A DNA stretch of 64,000 nucleotides from Polaromonas sp. (GCA_013298945.1 JAAFJR010000001.1:744001-808000); one strand, 5' to 3'. Shown: positions 54,587-63,281, counted from the stretch's first letter. Program-made: numbers and translations. The notes: generated by a model from the sequence alone, not told the origin.

Positions 54587-55408
54587 ATGAAATGTTTGAA
54601 ATTCGCTATATTTTTTATAGCTATTCAGGCAGTAAATACGTCGGCTACAGCTCAAAATAGCCTTAAAAACAGTGATAAAAACTGTAGCAATCCACTTTAC
54701 CTCACGTTTGACACCGGCCACATGGAAGTTGCGCCGCTGATTGCGGACGTTTTGAACAAACACCAAGTCAAAGTCACTTTTTTCGCGGCGAACGAGCGCA
54801 CCAAAGAAGGCAATGGCAGCCTGAGCCAGCACTGGGCGCCGTGGTGGAAAGCCAGGGCGGCAGAGGGGCACGAGTTTGCCTCCCACACCTACGACCACGT
54901 TTATTGGCGCGGTGATTTGCCCAATACAGCGGCAGGAGTAGCGCAGTTTCGCATCAAACCCTCTGCTGGCGCGTTTGAGGGGCGCGAGTTCACCTACGAC
55001 GCTAAAAAGTATTGCGAGCAAATTGCCTTTGCGGCTGAGCGTTTGCAAGATTTCACGGGTAAAAAGCCGCTGCCTTTGTACCGAGCGCCTGGTGGGAAAA
55101 CTTCACCAAAGCTAGTAGCCGTGGCGAAAAGCTGTGGTTTTGAGCATGTTGGTTGGTCGCCAGCGGGGTTTTTGGGTGACGAGTTATCAAGCACCGCTTA
55201 CCCAAACGACGCGTTGCTGAAAAAAGCGCTGAGCAACATAAAATCTGGCGATATTTTGCTCGCGCATTTAGGTATTTGGTCACGCCAAGACCCGTGGGCG
55301 CCTGCAGTGCTAGAGCCTTTGATTGTGGGTTTGAAGGCTAAAGGTTTTTGTTTTAAGACGCTTCGCGAGCACCCACAATACAAGGGCTTTGTAGCTGCGT
55401 CAAAATAA
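54587..55408 (+). CDS. Polysaccharide deacetylase family protein, repeat-derived signal peptide
   Basis: Predicted secreted hydrolase of 273 residues. I chose the ATG at 54587 (MKCLKFAIFFIAIQAVNTSA then TAQN) because it gives a complete Sec signal with basic n-region and a TA-type AxA cut, while the Met at 54527 lies inside the upstream gene. The signal is encoded by repeat A (54605-54651). The NodB domain has LYLTFDTGHMEVAPLIADVL, where the usual second Asp of TFDDG is Thr, the metal pair HTYDH (SHTYDHVYW), and YRAPGGKTSPK. The Thr substitution also occurs in related proteins I know, so it need not abolish activity. Follows the propeller gene by 10 bases. Confidence 0.85.
   Translation: MKCLKFAIFFIAIQAVNTSATAQNSLKNSDKNCSNPLYLTFDTGHMEVAPLIADVLNKHQVKVTFFAANERTKEGNGSLSQHWAPWWKARAAEGHEFASHTYDHVYWRGDLPNTAAGVAQFRIKPSAGAFEGREFTYDAKKYCEQIAFAAERLQDFTGKKPLPLYRAPGGKTSPKLVAVAKSCGFEHVGWSPAGFLGDELSSTAYPNDALLKKALSNIKSGDILLAHLGIWSRQDPWAPAVLEPLIVGLKAKGFCFKTLREHPQYKGFVAASK
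54605..54651 (+). repeat. Repeat A copy, forward, encoding a signal peptide
   Basis: GCTATATTTTTTATAGC then TATTCAGGCAGTAAATACG and TCGGCTACAGC. Read in frame it gives AIFFIAIQAVNTSATA. Confidence 0.9.
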
Positions 55409-55414
55409 CGACCT

Positions 55415-56371
55415 ATGGACTTGAACAGTGACATTTTTTCAGATGCTCAGCAGTGGCTTTTTGAGACACTGATTCAGCCGATTGCTTTTGCATTAGGGCA
55501 GGGCGGTTTTGTGTTAGAAGCTTTTAACGGTACGGCATGGCTGTTAGTTGGTTTGTTCCAAATTGCGGTTATTTTGCTTATTTTTGGCCCTTTGCAACGT
55601 TGGCGTCCCGTGGAGGCGGTAACTGATCGCCCCGCTATTCGTGCGGATGTGATTTATACGCTGATTCATCGCCTGGGCTTGTTCAAGTTGATCATGTTTT
55701 TCACGTTTGAGCCTTTGTTCGACGACTTATTTGGTGCGTTGCGGGTGTTGGGCATGGGCACATTTCACCTTGATCAACTCTGGCTAGGCGTGACAGACCT
55801 TGCTTTTGTGAGTTTTGTTATTTACTTGGTGGCGTTCGATTTTGTGAATTATTGGATTCACCGTGGCCAGCATCAGTTCAACTGGTGGTGGAAGTTACAT
55901 GCGCTGCACCACTCGCAGCGCCAAATGACGATGTGGAGCGATAACCGTAACCATTTGCTGGACAGTATTTTGGTGGATTTTTTGATCGTTGTCGCAGCGC
56001 AGTTGATTGGCGTACCGCCCAGCCAATTTATCGCTATCGTGGCGCTTACTCAGTTGAGTGAGAGTTTCCAGCACGCTAATTTGAAGTTGTGGTTTGGACA
56101 AGTTGGCGAGCGGCTTTGGGTCAGCCCACGTTTCCATCGTTTGCACCACAGCATTGGTATTGGGCATGAGACAGCTGGGAAGAATACCTTGGGCGGGCAC
56201 AATTTTGGCGTGCTCTTACCGTGGTGGGATATGTTGTTTGGTACCGCAGATTTTGAATTGCGCTATGACCCCACTGGCGTACGCGACCAAGTAGAGCAGG
56301 GGCGCGATTATGGCGATGGGTTTTGGTCGCAGCAATGGCTTGGATTTAAGCGCTTGGCTGGTAAAGCATAA
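55415..56371 (+). CDS. Fatty acid hydroxylase / sterol desaturase family membrane protein
   Basis: Predicted di-iron membrane oxidase or hydroxylase of 318 residues with about four to five helices. The His clusters are HRGQH, HALHH (KLHALHHSQR), and RFHRLHHS, followed by NFGVLLPWWDMLFGT, as in the C-5 sterol desaturase/fatty acid hydroxylase family. Substrate unknown; bacterial members often act on membrane lipids. Starts 7 bases after the deacetylase, so probably same transcript. Confidence 0.86.
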   Translation: MDLNSDIFSDAQQWLFETLIQPIAFALGQGGFVLEAFNGTAWLLVGLFQIAVILLIFGPLQRWRPVEAVTDRPAIRADVIYTLIHRLGLFKLIMFFTFEPLFDDLFGALRVLGMGTFHLDQLWLGVTDLAFVSFVIYLVAFDFVNYWIHRGQHQFNWWWKLHALHHSQRQMTMWSDNRNHLLDSILVDFLIVVAAQLIGVPPSQFIAIVALTQLSESFQHANLKLWFGQVGERLWVSPRFHRLHHSIGIGHETAGKNTLGGHNFGVLLPWWDMLFGTADFELRYDPTGVRDQVEQGRDYGDGFWSQQWLGFKRLAGKA

Positions 56372-56410
56372 GCTATACCATTATGCTGGAGGAAACTGGA
56401 AAGTCTAATT

Positions 56411-57346
56411 ATGAATTTAATGCTTAACTCTTTCTGGCGTGCTGCCGCTTATTGTTTGCATCCGCGTGTGATTGCGCTGTCGTTTTTGCCGCTAATCGTC
56501 ATGATAGCTTTGGCTTTGGGCTTGGGCTACTTCTTTTGGGAGCCTGCGTTGGAATGGGTGCGTGTGTCACTTGATTCATTCGGGTGGATGACGACGATTT
56601 GGACTTGGCTGCAAAATAATGGCATGGGCAGCTTAAAAACTGTTTTGGTACCGCTGCTCATCATTTTTGCTGTCACGCCGCTGGTGGTGATTTTGTCTTT
56701 GATATTGGTGGCTGTGATGATGACGCCCGCTATGGTGTCACTCGTGGCAGAAAGGCGTTTTCCTAAGCTTGAGCGAAAAAATGGTGCCTCGTTTGCGGGA
56801 TCATTGACCTGGTCATTGAGCGCTACTTTGCTTGCCGTTGTCGTTCTGGTTATCAGCATTCCGTTGTGGTTCATTCCACCACTCATTTTGATTTTGCCAC
56901 CGCTGATTTGGGGTTGGCTGACCTACCGCGTGATGAGTTTTGATGCCCTAGCAGCTCACGCCAGCGTGGAAGAACGCAAAGCTTTGATGAAAAAGCACAG
57001 AGGTAATTTGTTGGTCATCGGCGTGATCAGCGGTTATTTGGGTGCAGCGCCTAGCTTGGTGTGGGCATCGGGTGCTTTGTTTGCTGCTGCGTTTGTCATT
57101 TTGGTGCCCGTGGCTATTTGGATTTACACACTGGTCTTTGGTTTTGCGTCGCTTTGGTTTAGTCATTATTGTTTGGACGCTTTGGCACAGATGCGCGCAG
57201 AGCAAGCTGTTGTTGATGCGGCAAAAGTGGCGCAAGCGGATGCCTATAAACAATCGCCTGCATTTGGAGATCAAGGCACGCCTGCTATTTCAACAAACCC
57301 TTCTACAAGTACATCTACATTGCCTAACGTCGAGCGATTGAATTAA
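56411..57346 (+). CDS. EI24/CysZ-like membrane protein
   Basis: 311 residues, about five membrane helices (MIALALGLGYFF, LLIIFAVTPLVVILSLILVA, LLAVVVLVISIPLWFIPP, APSLVWASGALFAAAFVILV). It belongs to the EI24 domain family, which includes the sulfate transporter CysZ; N-terminal hydrophilic residues and FAGSLTWSLSATLL fit. The C-terminus is a polar Ser/Thr tail. The stop overlaps the next start by one base. Confidence 0.8.
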   Translation: MNLMLNSFWRAAAYCLHPRVIALSFLPLIVMIALALGLGYFFWEPALEWVRVSLDSFGWMTTIWTWLQNNGMGSLKTVLVPLLIIFAVTPLVVILSLILVAVMMTPAMVSLVAERRFPKLERKNGASFAGSLTWSLSATLLAVVVLVISIPLWFIPPLILILPPLIWGWLTYRVMSFDALAAHASVEERKALMKKHRGNLLVIGVISGYLGAAPSLVWASGALFAAAFVILVPVAIWIYTLVFGFASLWFSHYCLDALAQMRAEQAVVDAAKVAQADAYKQSPAFGDQGTPAISTNPSTSTSTLPNVERLN

Positions 57347-58251
57347 TGAAAGCTAATAAACAAGTGAGGCCAAAATTTGGCCTCATCATCATTGGTGACG
57401 AAATCATGTCGGGCAAGCGCACTGACAAACATTTGCCTAAAGTTATTGAGTTGCTAGGCGAGCGCGGATTGCAGCTTGACTACGCCGAATACGTAGGCGA
57501 TTCTCCAGAGCGCATCACTGCTACATTAAAACGCGCTTTTGAATCTGGCGATGTTGTGTTTTCTACGGGCGGCATTGGTGCGACGCCTGATGACCATACG
57601 CGGCAATGTGCGGCCAAGGCATTAGGTGTTGATTTGGCTTTGCACCCGCAAGCTGAGGCATTGATTCGTGAGCGTATGCAAGACACGGCGCGTGACAATG
57701 GCACGACCTACGAGCCACAGCATCCTGACAACATTCACCGCTTGAACATGGGCGTGTTCCCAGTGGGAGCGCAGATTATTCTGAACCCGTACAACAAGAT
57801 ACCGGGGTTTTTTTGTCCAAGCCCAAAGCAATTTTCCGACGAGCCGCCTCTAGGAAAATTAGCCCCCTCGGGGGGCAGCGAACCACACGAAGTGGGTGAG
57901 TGTGGGGGCATTTATTTCGTTCCTGGTTTCCCTGTGATGGCTTGGCCTATGGTGGCTTCGGTTTTGGACACTCAGTACGGCCATTTGTTTGACAAGTCAG
58001 CCTATGTCGAAAAATCAGTGATTGTGTTTGGCTCCATGGAGGCAGCGTTAACGCCACTGATGATTTCGCTAGAGCGCGAGTATGAAGATATCAAAATCTT
58101 CAGCTTGCCAAGCGTGGATCATCCAACGTATGGTCGCCACATTGAGCTGGGTGTGAAGGGTGAACCTGAGGCGGTTAACAAAGCTTATCCTGCGATGTTG
58201 GCTGGATTGCATAAATTAGACACAAAACTAGGTCCTGAAATGGTGCGCTAA
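57346..58251 (+). CDS. CinA-type (molybdopterin-binding MoaB/MogA-like) protein with an inserted repeat
   Basis: 301 residues with only the N-terminal competence/damage-inducible CinA domain: FGLIIIGDEIMSGKRTDKH, FSTGGIGATPDDHT, MAWPMVASVLDT; the amidase-like C-terminal CinA domain is absent. Residues about 150-182 (between KIPGF and IYFVPGFP) are an extra segment; part of it (APSGGSEPHEVGECGG) is encoded by repeat B (57862-57909). It begins at the stop of the EI24 gene. Function within the single-domain family is unsettled. Confidence 0.85.
   Translation: MKANKQVRPKFGLIIIGDEIMSGKRTDKHLPKVIELLGERGLQLDYAEYVGDSPERITATLKRAFESGDVVFSTGGIGATPDDHTRQCAAKALGVDLALHPQAEALIRERMQDTARDNGTTYEPQHPDNIHRLNMGVFPVGAQIILNPYNKIPGFFCPSPKQFSDEPPLGKLAPSGGSEPHEVGECGGIYFVPGFPVMAWPMVASVLDTQYGHLFDKSAYVEKSVIVFGSMEAALTPLMISLEREYEDIKIFSLPSVDHPTYGRHIELGVKGEPEAVNKAYPAMLAGLHKLDTKLGPEMVR
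57830..57909 (+). repeat. GC-rich inserted segment (repeat B) inside the cinA-like gene
   Basis: An inverted repeat AATTTTCC...GGAAAATT (57830-57860) precedes a hairpin GCCCCCTCGGGGGGC (57862-57876) whose ends GCCCCC and GGGGGC (57904-57909) can also pair. The 48 bases of repeat B keep the frame. I know similar sequences as dispersed repeats in Comamonadaceae. Confidence 0.6.
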
Positions 58252-58252
58252 T

Positions 58253-58319
58253 TTGGTGCATTGTTGTATTTTGCTCTAAATTGGTGCAATTTTTATGTTG
58301 GGAAATTTTGTTTTTGGTG
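58253..58319 (+). promoter_or_regulatory. Three direct TTGGTGC half-sites, candidate NtrC sites
   Basis: TTGGTGC occurs at 58253, 58281 and 58314, upstream of glnA. GGTGCA is the half-site of the NtrC consensus TGCACC-N-GGTGCA. Spacing is not ideal, so the assignment is tentative. Confidence 0.5.
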
Positions 58320-58447
58320 CGCTTTGTTTCATTTTTTGCAGAGGGAAACTTGTAAAATCATCGAGTTAATTTCAAAATTAATTTGCACAACAAAGTGATT
58401 TAGAGGTGTGAGAGTGAAGAGCCATGCTAAGCTTGATAAAGCGCAGA

Positions 58448-58464
58448 TTGGCACAATTCATGCT
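58448..58464 (+). promoter_or_regulatory. Sigma54 promoter of glnA
   Basis: TTGGCAC-AATTC-ATGCT has GG and GC ten bases apart, matching the -24/-12 consensus except for one base. It lies 49 bases before the ATG and downstream of the TTGGTGC sites. Confidence 0.75.
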
Positions 58465-58512
58465 TCATAGTTTGTTTTATCAACCCGCCAAATGGCGTTT
58501 TAGGAGATTTTG

Positions 58513-59928
58513 ATGGCAAAGACCGTCGCTGACGTGATGAAAATGGTTAAAGACAACGAAGTCAAGTTTGTTGACTTCCGCTTTACCGATACCCGTGGCA
58601 AAGAGCAGCACGTTACTGTGCCTGTGTCTCACTTTGACGAAGATAAGTTCACCTCAGGCCACGCGTTTGACGGTTCTTCAATCGCTGGTTGGAAAGGCAT
58701 TGAAGCCTCTGATATGCAATTGATGCCGGACGCTAACACTGCCAACATCGACCCGTTCTTTGAAGAAACAACGTTATTCATGAGCTGCGACGTGGTTGAG
58801 CCTGCTGACGGCAAAGCTTACGACCGTGACCCACGTTCTGTGGCCAAGCGCGCAGAAGCCTATTTGAAAGCTTCTGGTTTGGGCGACACCGCTTATTTCG
58901 GTCCAGAGCCAGAGTTCTTCGTGTTTGACAGCGTTCGCTGGAACACAGACATGTCTGGTTCGTTCTTCAAAATCGACGAATACGAAGCACCATGGAACTC
59001 TGGCGCGAAAATGGAAGGCAACAACCATGGTCACCGTCCAACCATCAAGGGCGGCTATTTCCCTGTGCCACCAGTCGACAGCATGCACGATATGCGCTCT
59101 GAAATGTCTTTGATTCTCGAATCATTGGGCATTCCGGTTGAAGTTCACCACCATGAAGTTGCAGGCCCAGGCCAAAACGAATTGGGCACGAAGTTCAGCA
59201 CATTGACTCAACGTGCTGATTGGACTCAAGTCTTGAAGTACGTGGTGCAAAACGTGGCTAACGCTTACGGCAAAACCGCGACATTTATGCCAAAACCCAT
59301 CGTTGGCGACAACGGCTCCGGCATGCACGTGCACCAGTCTATTTGGAAAGACGGCAAAAACTTGTTCGCTGGCGACGGCTATGCAGGTTTGTCTGAGTAT
59401 GCTTTGTTCTACATCGGCGGTATCATCAAGCATGCTCGTGCCTTGAACGCGATTACCAACCCAGGCACCAACAGCTACAAGCGTTTGGTTCCAGGCTACG
59501 AAGCACCGGTCAAATTGGCATACTCTGCTAAAAACCGCTCTGCCTCTATCCGTATCCCTCACGTTGCGAATCCAAAAGGTCGCCGTGTTGAAGCGCGTTT
59601 CCCAGATCCATTGATGAACCCATACCTCGGCTTCTCAGCCTTGATGATGGCAGGTTTGGACGGCGTGGAAAACAAAATCCATCCAGGCGAAGCAGCGACC
59701 AAAGATTTGTACCATCTGCCACCAGAAGAGGACAAATTGGTTCCAACCGTGTGCCACAGCTTAGACCAAGCTTTGGACTGCCTCGACGCAGACCGCAAGT
59801 TCTTGACCAAAGGTGGCGTGTTCACCGACAGCATGTTGGATGCGTACATTGAACTCAAAATGACTGAGGTCACACGCATGCGTATGGCCACTCACCCGGT
59901 TGAGTTTGACATGTACTACTCACTGTAA
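58513..59928 (+). CDS. glnA: Glutamine synthetase, type I
   Basis: ATP-dependent amination of glutamate, the main ammonium-assimilating enzyme. 471 residues from the ATG at 58513; TAGGAGA at 58501 supports this start over the TTG at 58510. Active-site motifs: [36 protein letters not shown]-type loop, [41 protein letters not shown]. The adenylylation site is likely Tyr in [11 protein letters not shown] (about 398). Regulated by a sigma54 promoter and by GlnL/GlnG encoded downstream. Confidence 0.97.
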   Translation: MAKTVADVMKMVKDNEVKFVDFRFTDTRGKEQHVTVPVSHFDEDKFTSGHAFDGSSIAGWKGIEASDMQLMPDANTANIDPFFEETTLFMSCDVVEPADGKAYDRDPRSVAKRAEAYLKASGLGDTAYFGPEPEFFVFDSVRWNTDMSGSFFKIDEYEAPWNSGAKMEGNNHGHRPTIKGGYFPVPPVDSMHDMRSEMSLILESLGIPVEVHHHEVAGPGQNELGTKFSTLTQRADWTQVLKYVVQNVANAYGKTATFMPKPIVGDNGSGMHVHQSIWKDGKNLFAGDGYAGLSEYALFYIGGIIKHARALNAITNPGTNSYKRLVPGYEAPVKLAYSAKNRSASIRIPHVANPKGRRVEARFPDPLMNPYLGFSALMMAGLDGVENKIHPGEAATKDLYHLPPEEDKLVPTVCHSLDQALDCLDADRKFLTKGGVFTDSMLDAYIELKMTEVTRMRMATHPVEFDMYYSL

Positions 59929-59942
59929 TACTGTTCAGTTGT

Positions 59943-59972
59943 AAAAAAAGGACGGCTTGCCGTCCTTTTTTG
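59943..59972 (+). terminator. Intrinsic terminator after glnA
   Basis: AAAAAGGACGGCTTGCCGTC then CTTTTTT. It limits read-through into the next genes. Confidence 0.9.
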
Positions 59973-60004
59973 TTTTTTAGCTGGTTTGCGGGATAATAGG
60001 GTTT

Positions 60005-60577
60005 ATGAAATTTAATGTTAATGTTGCTGTAGTTGCTCGTTCATGCATGTCTTTTGAATGCTTGTTGCTAATTGGTATCGCAGCATGGGCAGGTTTTGCT
60101 GCTGCTCAGGGAGCCGTCTATCGCTGCAAAGGCAATGAATACGTTGCTAGCGTGAAAGACTCAAAGAACGGTGAATGCAAACTGCTTGAAGGTGGCAACG
60201 TAACGGTCGTGCAGGGTACGCGTCCTAATGGTAATTCCGGTAATGCAGGTACGGCGCCGGTGAAAGTAGCTTCTGCTGCGCCATCGTCCTCCAGCGGCAG
60301 CTCGCGCAACAATAGCGTGGAGCAAAAAACACGCGATTCTGATTCACGCAATATTTTAGAATCTGAGTTGAAAAAAGCTGAGAGCAAACAAGCTGAGCTT
60401 CTCAAAGAATATAACAATGGTGAGCCAGATAAAAATGCTCTAGACATTAAAAACCCGCAACGTTATGTGGATCGTGTTGCAGAGTTGAAAGCTAATATTG
60501 CACGCAACGACAGTGATATTGCTGGCATCAAGCGCGAATTGGGGCGCAACCAAGGTTCCACCGCTCGCGCGAATTGA
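60005..60577 (+). CDS. Secreted protein of unknown function with C-terminal coiled coil (DUF4124-like)
   Basis: 190 residues. A signal peptide (MKFNVNVAVVARSCMSFECL, cut near AAAQG) is followed by a short strand-rich domain that starts GAVYRCKGNEY and includes GECKLLEGGN, as in DUF4124 proteins; then a Ser/Asn-rich linker and a charged helical C-terminus (ESELKKAESKQAELLKEYNN). The position between glnA and glnL is typical of related genomes. Function unknown. Confidence 0.75.
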   Translation: MKFNVNVAVVARSCMSFECLLLIGIAAWAGFAAAQGAVYRCKGNEYVASVKDSKNGECKLLEGGNVTVVQGTRPNGNSGNAGTAPVKVASAAPSSSSGSSRNNSVEQKTRDSDSRNILESELKKAESKQAELLKEYNNGEPDKNALDIKNPQRYVDRVAELKANIARNDSDIAGIKRELGRNQGSTARAN

Positions 60578-60584
60578 AGTCGCT

Positions 60585-61625
60585 TTGAAGTCGCTCGATT
60601 TACTGGCCACCTCAGTTGCGGTGGTTCAGCGCTCTGGTATTGTGCTTTTTGCAAATGCAGCTTTTGAAGATGCCTTAGGCACGTCGCGGCGCGTGATACA
60701 GGGCGCACATATTTCTCACTGCTTTACCGAGCCCGAACTCATGGATTCTGCGCTAGTAGGGGCTATTGGTAACGAGTTTGCGACTTTACGCTATGACGCC
60801 AAACTCAAACGTATAAATCAAGAGCCCGTGCCTGTGCATGTGATCGTGACTCCTACAGAAACAGCGGGTGACATTTTGGTGGAGCTACTGCCTATTGAGC
60901 AGCAAACCAAACAAGATCGCGAAGAACGCTCACAAGAGCAGGCGCAGGCCAACAAAGAGCTGATTCGCAATCTCGCGCACGAGATAAAAAACCCCTTAGG
61001 CGGTATCCGTGGTGCAGCGCAGTTGCTAGAGATGGAAATTGCCGACAGAAGCTTGCACGAATACACACAGGTCATCATCCATGAAGCTGATCGCTTGCAA
61101 GTATTGGTCGACCGTTTACTTGCCCCGCATCGCAAGCCGCATGTGGTGGGCGATGTAAACATCCATGAGGTTTGCGAAAGGGTGCGGTCCTTGGTCTTGG
61201 CTGAGTTTCCTACGGGTTTGACCATCAAACGCCAGTACGACATCTCGATTCCTGAGTTCAGAGGCGACCGCGAGCAGTTGATACAAGCTTTACTCAATAT
61301 CGTGCATAACGCGAGCTATGCCCTTGAAAGCCAGATTCAAGCTGCAAGTGCCGAAATTATTTTACATACACGCATTGCAAGGCAGGTGACATTTGGTAAA
61401 CAGCGCTATAAATTGGCACTGGAATTGCATGTCATAGACAACGGTCCTGGCATACCGGAAGCAATCAAAGATCGCATTTTTTACCCGCTCGTATCGGGCC
61501 GAGATGGCGGTTCTGGCTTAGGGCTCACATTGGCGCAAACCTTTGTGGGTCAGCATAATGGCTTGATTGAGTGCGATAGTGCGCCAGGGCGGACGGATTT
61601 TAAAATACTCATACCGCTGCTTTGA
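60585..61625 (+). CDS. glnL: Nitrogen regulation sensor histidine kinase (NtrB)
   Basis: Cytoplasmic sensor kinase that phosphorylates GlnG under nitrogen limitation, controlled by PII. I place the start at the TTG at 60585, 8 bases after the preceding stop, giving 346 residues; upstream TTG and GTG codons would overlap the neighbour by 59 or more bases. PAS domain in the first 110 residues, H-box LAHEIKNPLGGIRGAAQLLE, N-box LLNIVHNASYAL, and G-boxes VIDNGPGIP and GGSGLGLTLAQ. The start remains uncertain. Confidence 0.9.
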   Translation: MKSLDLLATSVAVVQRSGIVLFANAAFEDALGTSRRVIQGAHISHCFTEPELMDSALVGAIGNEFATLRYDAKLKRINQEPVPVHVIVTPTETAGDILVELLPIEQQTKQDREERSQEQAQANKELIRNLAHEIKNPLGGIRGAAQLLEMEIADRSLHEYTQVIIHEADRLQVLVDRLLAPHRKPHVVGDVNIHEVCERVRSLVLAEFPTGLTIKRQYDISIPEFRGDREQLIQALLNIVHNASYALESQIQAASAEIILHTRIARQVTFGKQRYKLALELHVIDNGPGIPEAIKDRIFYPLVSGRDGGSGLGLTLAQTFVGQHNGLIECDSAPGRTDFKILIPLL

Positions 61626-61643
61626 TAGAAGGTTAAACAACAC

Positions 61644-63221
61644 ATGAAGCCCATTTGGATCGTAGATGATGACCAATCCATCCGCTTCGTTTTAGAAAAA
61701 GCGCTGCTGCGCGAAAGCCTGCCCACCCGCAGTTTTACCAACCCGCGTGACGTGTTAACCGCCTTGAACGAGCTTGAGGATGGTAGTGATCTAGCGCCGC
61801 AAATCTTGGTCAGCGACATTCGCATGCCAGGCGGCTCGGGTTTGGACTTGCTCGAAAAGGTAAAACAAAAATTCCCCGGTCTGCCTGTCATCATCATGAC
61901 GGCGTATTCTGATTTAGATAGTGCGGTATCCGCTTTTCAAGGCGGTGCTTTTGAATATTTGCCTAAGCCGTTTGACGTGCCCAAAGCCGTCGAGCTGATT
62001 CGCCGCGCTGTTGATGAAAGCCTGCGTGAAGAAGTGGCCGAAGAGCGCATGGTGGCAGCCCCAGAAATGCTGGGCCAAGCGCCAGCCATGCAAGACGTTT
62101 TCCGCGCGATTGGTAAGCTGTCGCAAAGTAACGTCACGGTCATGATTACTGGTGAGAGCGGAACAGGTAAAGAACTCGTCGCCCGTGCATTACACAAGCA
62201 TTCTCCAAGAGGCGATGTGACTAAATCTGTGGCTAAAACGGGTTCAAACTTGTTGCCATCGCTCACCCGAGAAGGCCCCTTTGTTGCCATCAACACCGCC
62301 GCCATTCCCAAAGACTTGCTAGAAAGCGAACTCTTTGGCCATGAGCGCGGCGCTTTCACTGGCGCACAAACCATGCGCCGTGGCCGCTTTGAGCAAGCTG
62401 ACGGCGGCACACTGTTTTTAGACGAAATTGGCGACATGCCGTTCGACTTGCAAACACGTTTACTGCGCGTGCTCAGCGATGGGCATTTCTACCGTGTCGG
62501 CGGCCATACGGCCATCAAAACCAATGTGCGTGTTATCGCCGCCACGCATCAAGACCTAGAGCAGCGCGTCAAAGAGGGCGGTTTCAGGGAAGACTTATTC
62601 CATCGCCTGAACGTCATTCGCCTGCGTCTGCCAGCCTTGCACCAGCGTCGCGAAGATATTCCTATGCTGTCCAAACACTTTTTGATTCAAAGTGCCAAGC
62701 AGCTGGGCGTGGAGCCGAAACGTTTCACCGAAGCTGCACTGGCTCAATTGGCTGGTTTTAGTTTTCCAGGCAATGTGCGCCAGCTGGAAAATATTTGTCA
62801 CTGGCTCACCGTCATGGCGCCTAGCCAAGTGATTGAGCCTAAGGATTTGCCACCAGAAGTGCAAAGTACCGCGACAATGTCGTCCGTTGTTGAATCGCAT
62901 TGGAGCGACACAGCTACAGCCGCCGTTCCTACGACGCCATTAGCTGTGGTGACGCATACCGCGCTCAATGGCACTGGTTACCATGACAGCGAGACATCAG
63001 CCGAGAACTGGGAGCAGGGCATGTACAAAGTCGCGCAACAGCTGTTAGCCACGGACCGCACTGACGTGTGGGACGAGATGACGCGCCGCTTTGAAACCCA
63101 TTTGATTCAAGCCGCACTCTCCAGCAGCAAAGGCCGTCGCATCGATGCAGCACACAAGCTTGGCATTGGTCGCAACACGATTACGCGCAAGATTCAAGAA
63201 TTAGGTTTAGATAAAGCCTAA
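61644..63221 (+). CDS. glnG: Nitrogen regulation response regulator (NtrC)
   Basis: Sigma54-dependent activator of nitrogen genes such as glnA. 525 residues: receiver domain with phosphoryl-acceptor Asp58 (LVSDIRMPGGSG), AAA+ domain with Walker A GESGTGKE (170-177), GAFTGA (236-241) and the arginine finger region, and a C-terminal Fis helix-turn-helix (IDAAHKLGIGRNTITRKIQE). An insertion of about 20 residues sits between the Walker A helix and the next strand (residues 190-211, GDVTKSVAKTGSNLLPSL), where other NtrC proteins have about three. The region 395-435 (before the HTH) is also longer than usual. Starts 18 bases after glnL. Confidence 0.94.
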   Translation: MKPIWIVDDDQSIRFVLEKALLRESLPTRSFTNPRDVLTALNELEDGSDLAPQILVSDIRMPGGSGLDLLEKVKQKFPGLPVIIMTAYSDLDSAVSAFQGGAFEYLPKPFDVPKAVELIRRAVDESLREEVAEERMVAAPEMLGQAPAMQDVFRAIGKLSQSNVTVMITGESGTGKELVARALHKHSPRGDVTKSVAKTGSNLLPSLTREGPFVAINTAAIPKDLLESELFGHERGAFTGAQTMRRGRFEQADGGTLFLDEIGDMPFDLQTRLLRVLSDGHFYRVGGHTAIKTNVRVIAATHQDLEQRVKEGGFREDLFHRLNVIRLRLPALHQRREDIPMLSKHFLIQSAKQLGVEPKRFTEAALAQLAGFSFPGNVRQLENICHWLTVMAPSQVIEPKDLPPEVQSTATMSSVVESHWSDTATAAVPTTPLAVVTHTALNGTGYHDSETSAENWEQGMYKVAQQLLATDRTDVWDEMTRRFETHLIQAALSSSKGRRIDAAHKLGIGRNTITRKIQELGLDKA

Positions 63222-63233
63222 ATAGATAAAAAT

Positions 63234-63281
63234 GGCTATAGCCGGCGTATTTATTGCCTAAGCAGCTATATTATTTATAGC
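63234..63281 (-). repeat. Repeat A copy, reverse, at the convergent glnG/xthA junction
   Basis: GGCTATAGCCGGCGTATTTA then TTGCCTAAGCAGCTATATTA and TTTATAGC. A near-consensus copy. It provides the stop codon and the last two codons of the facing gene. Confidence 0.92.
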
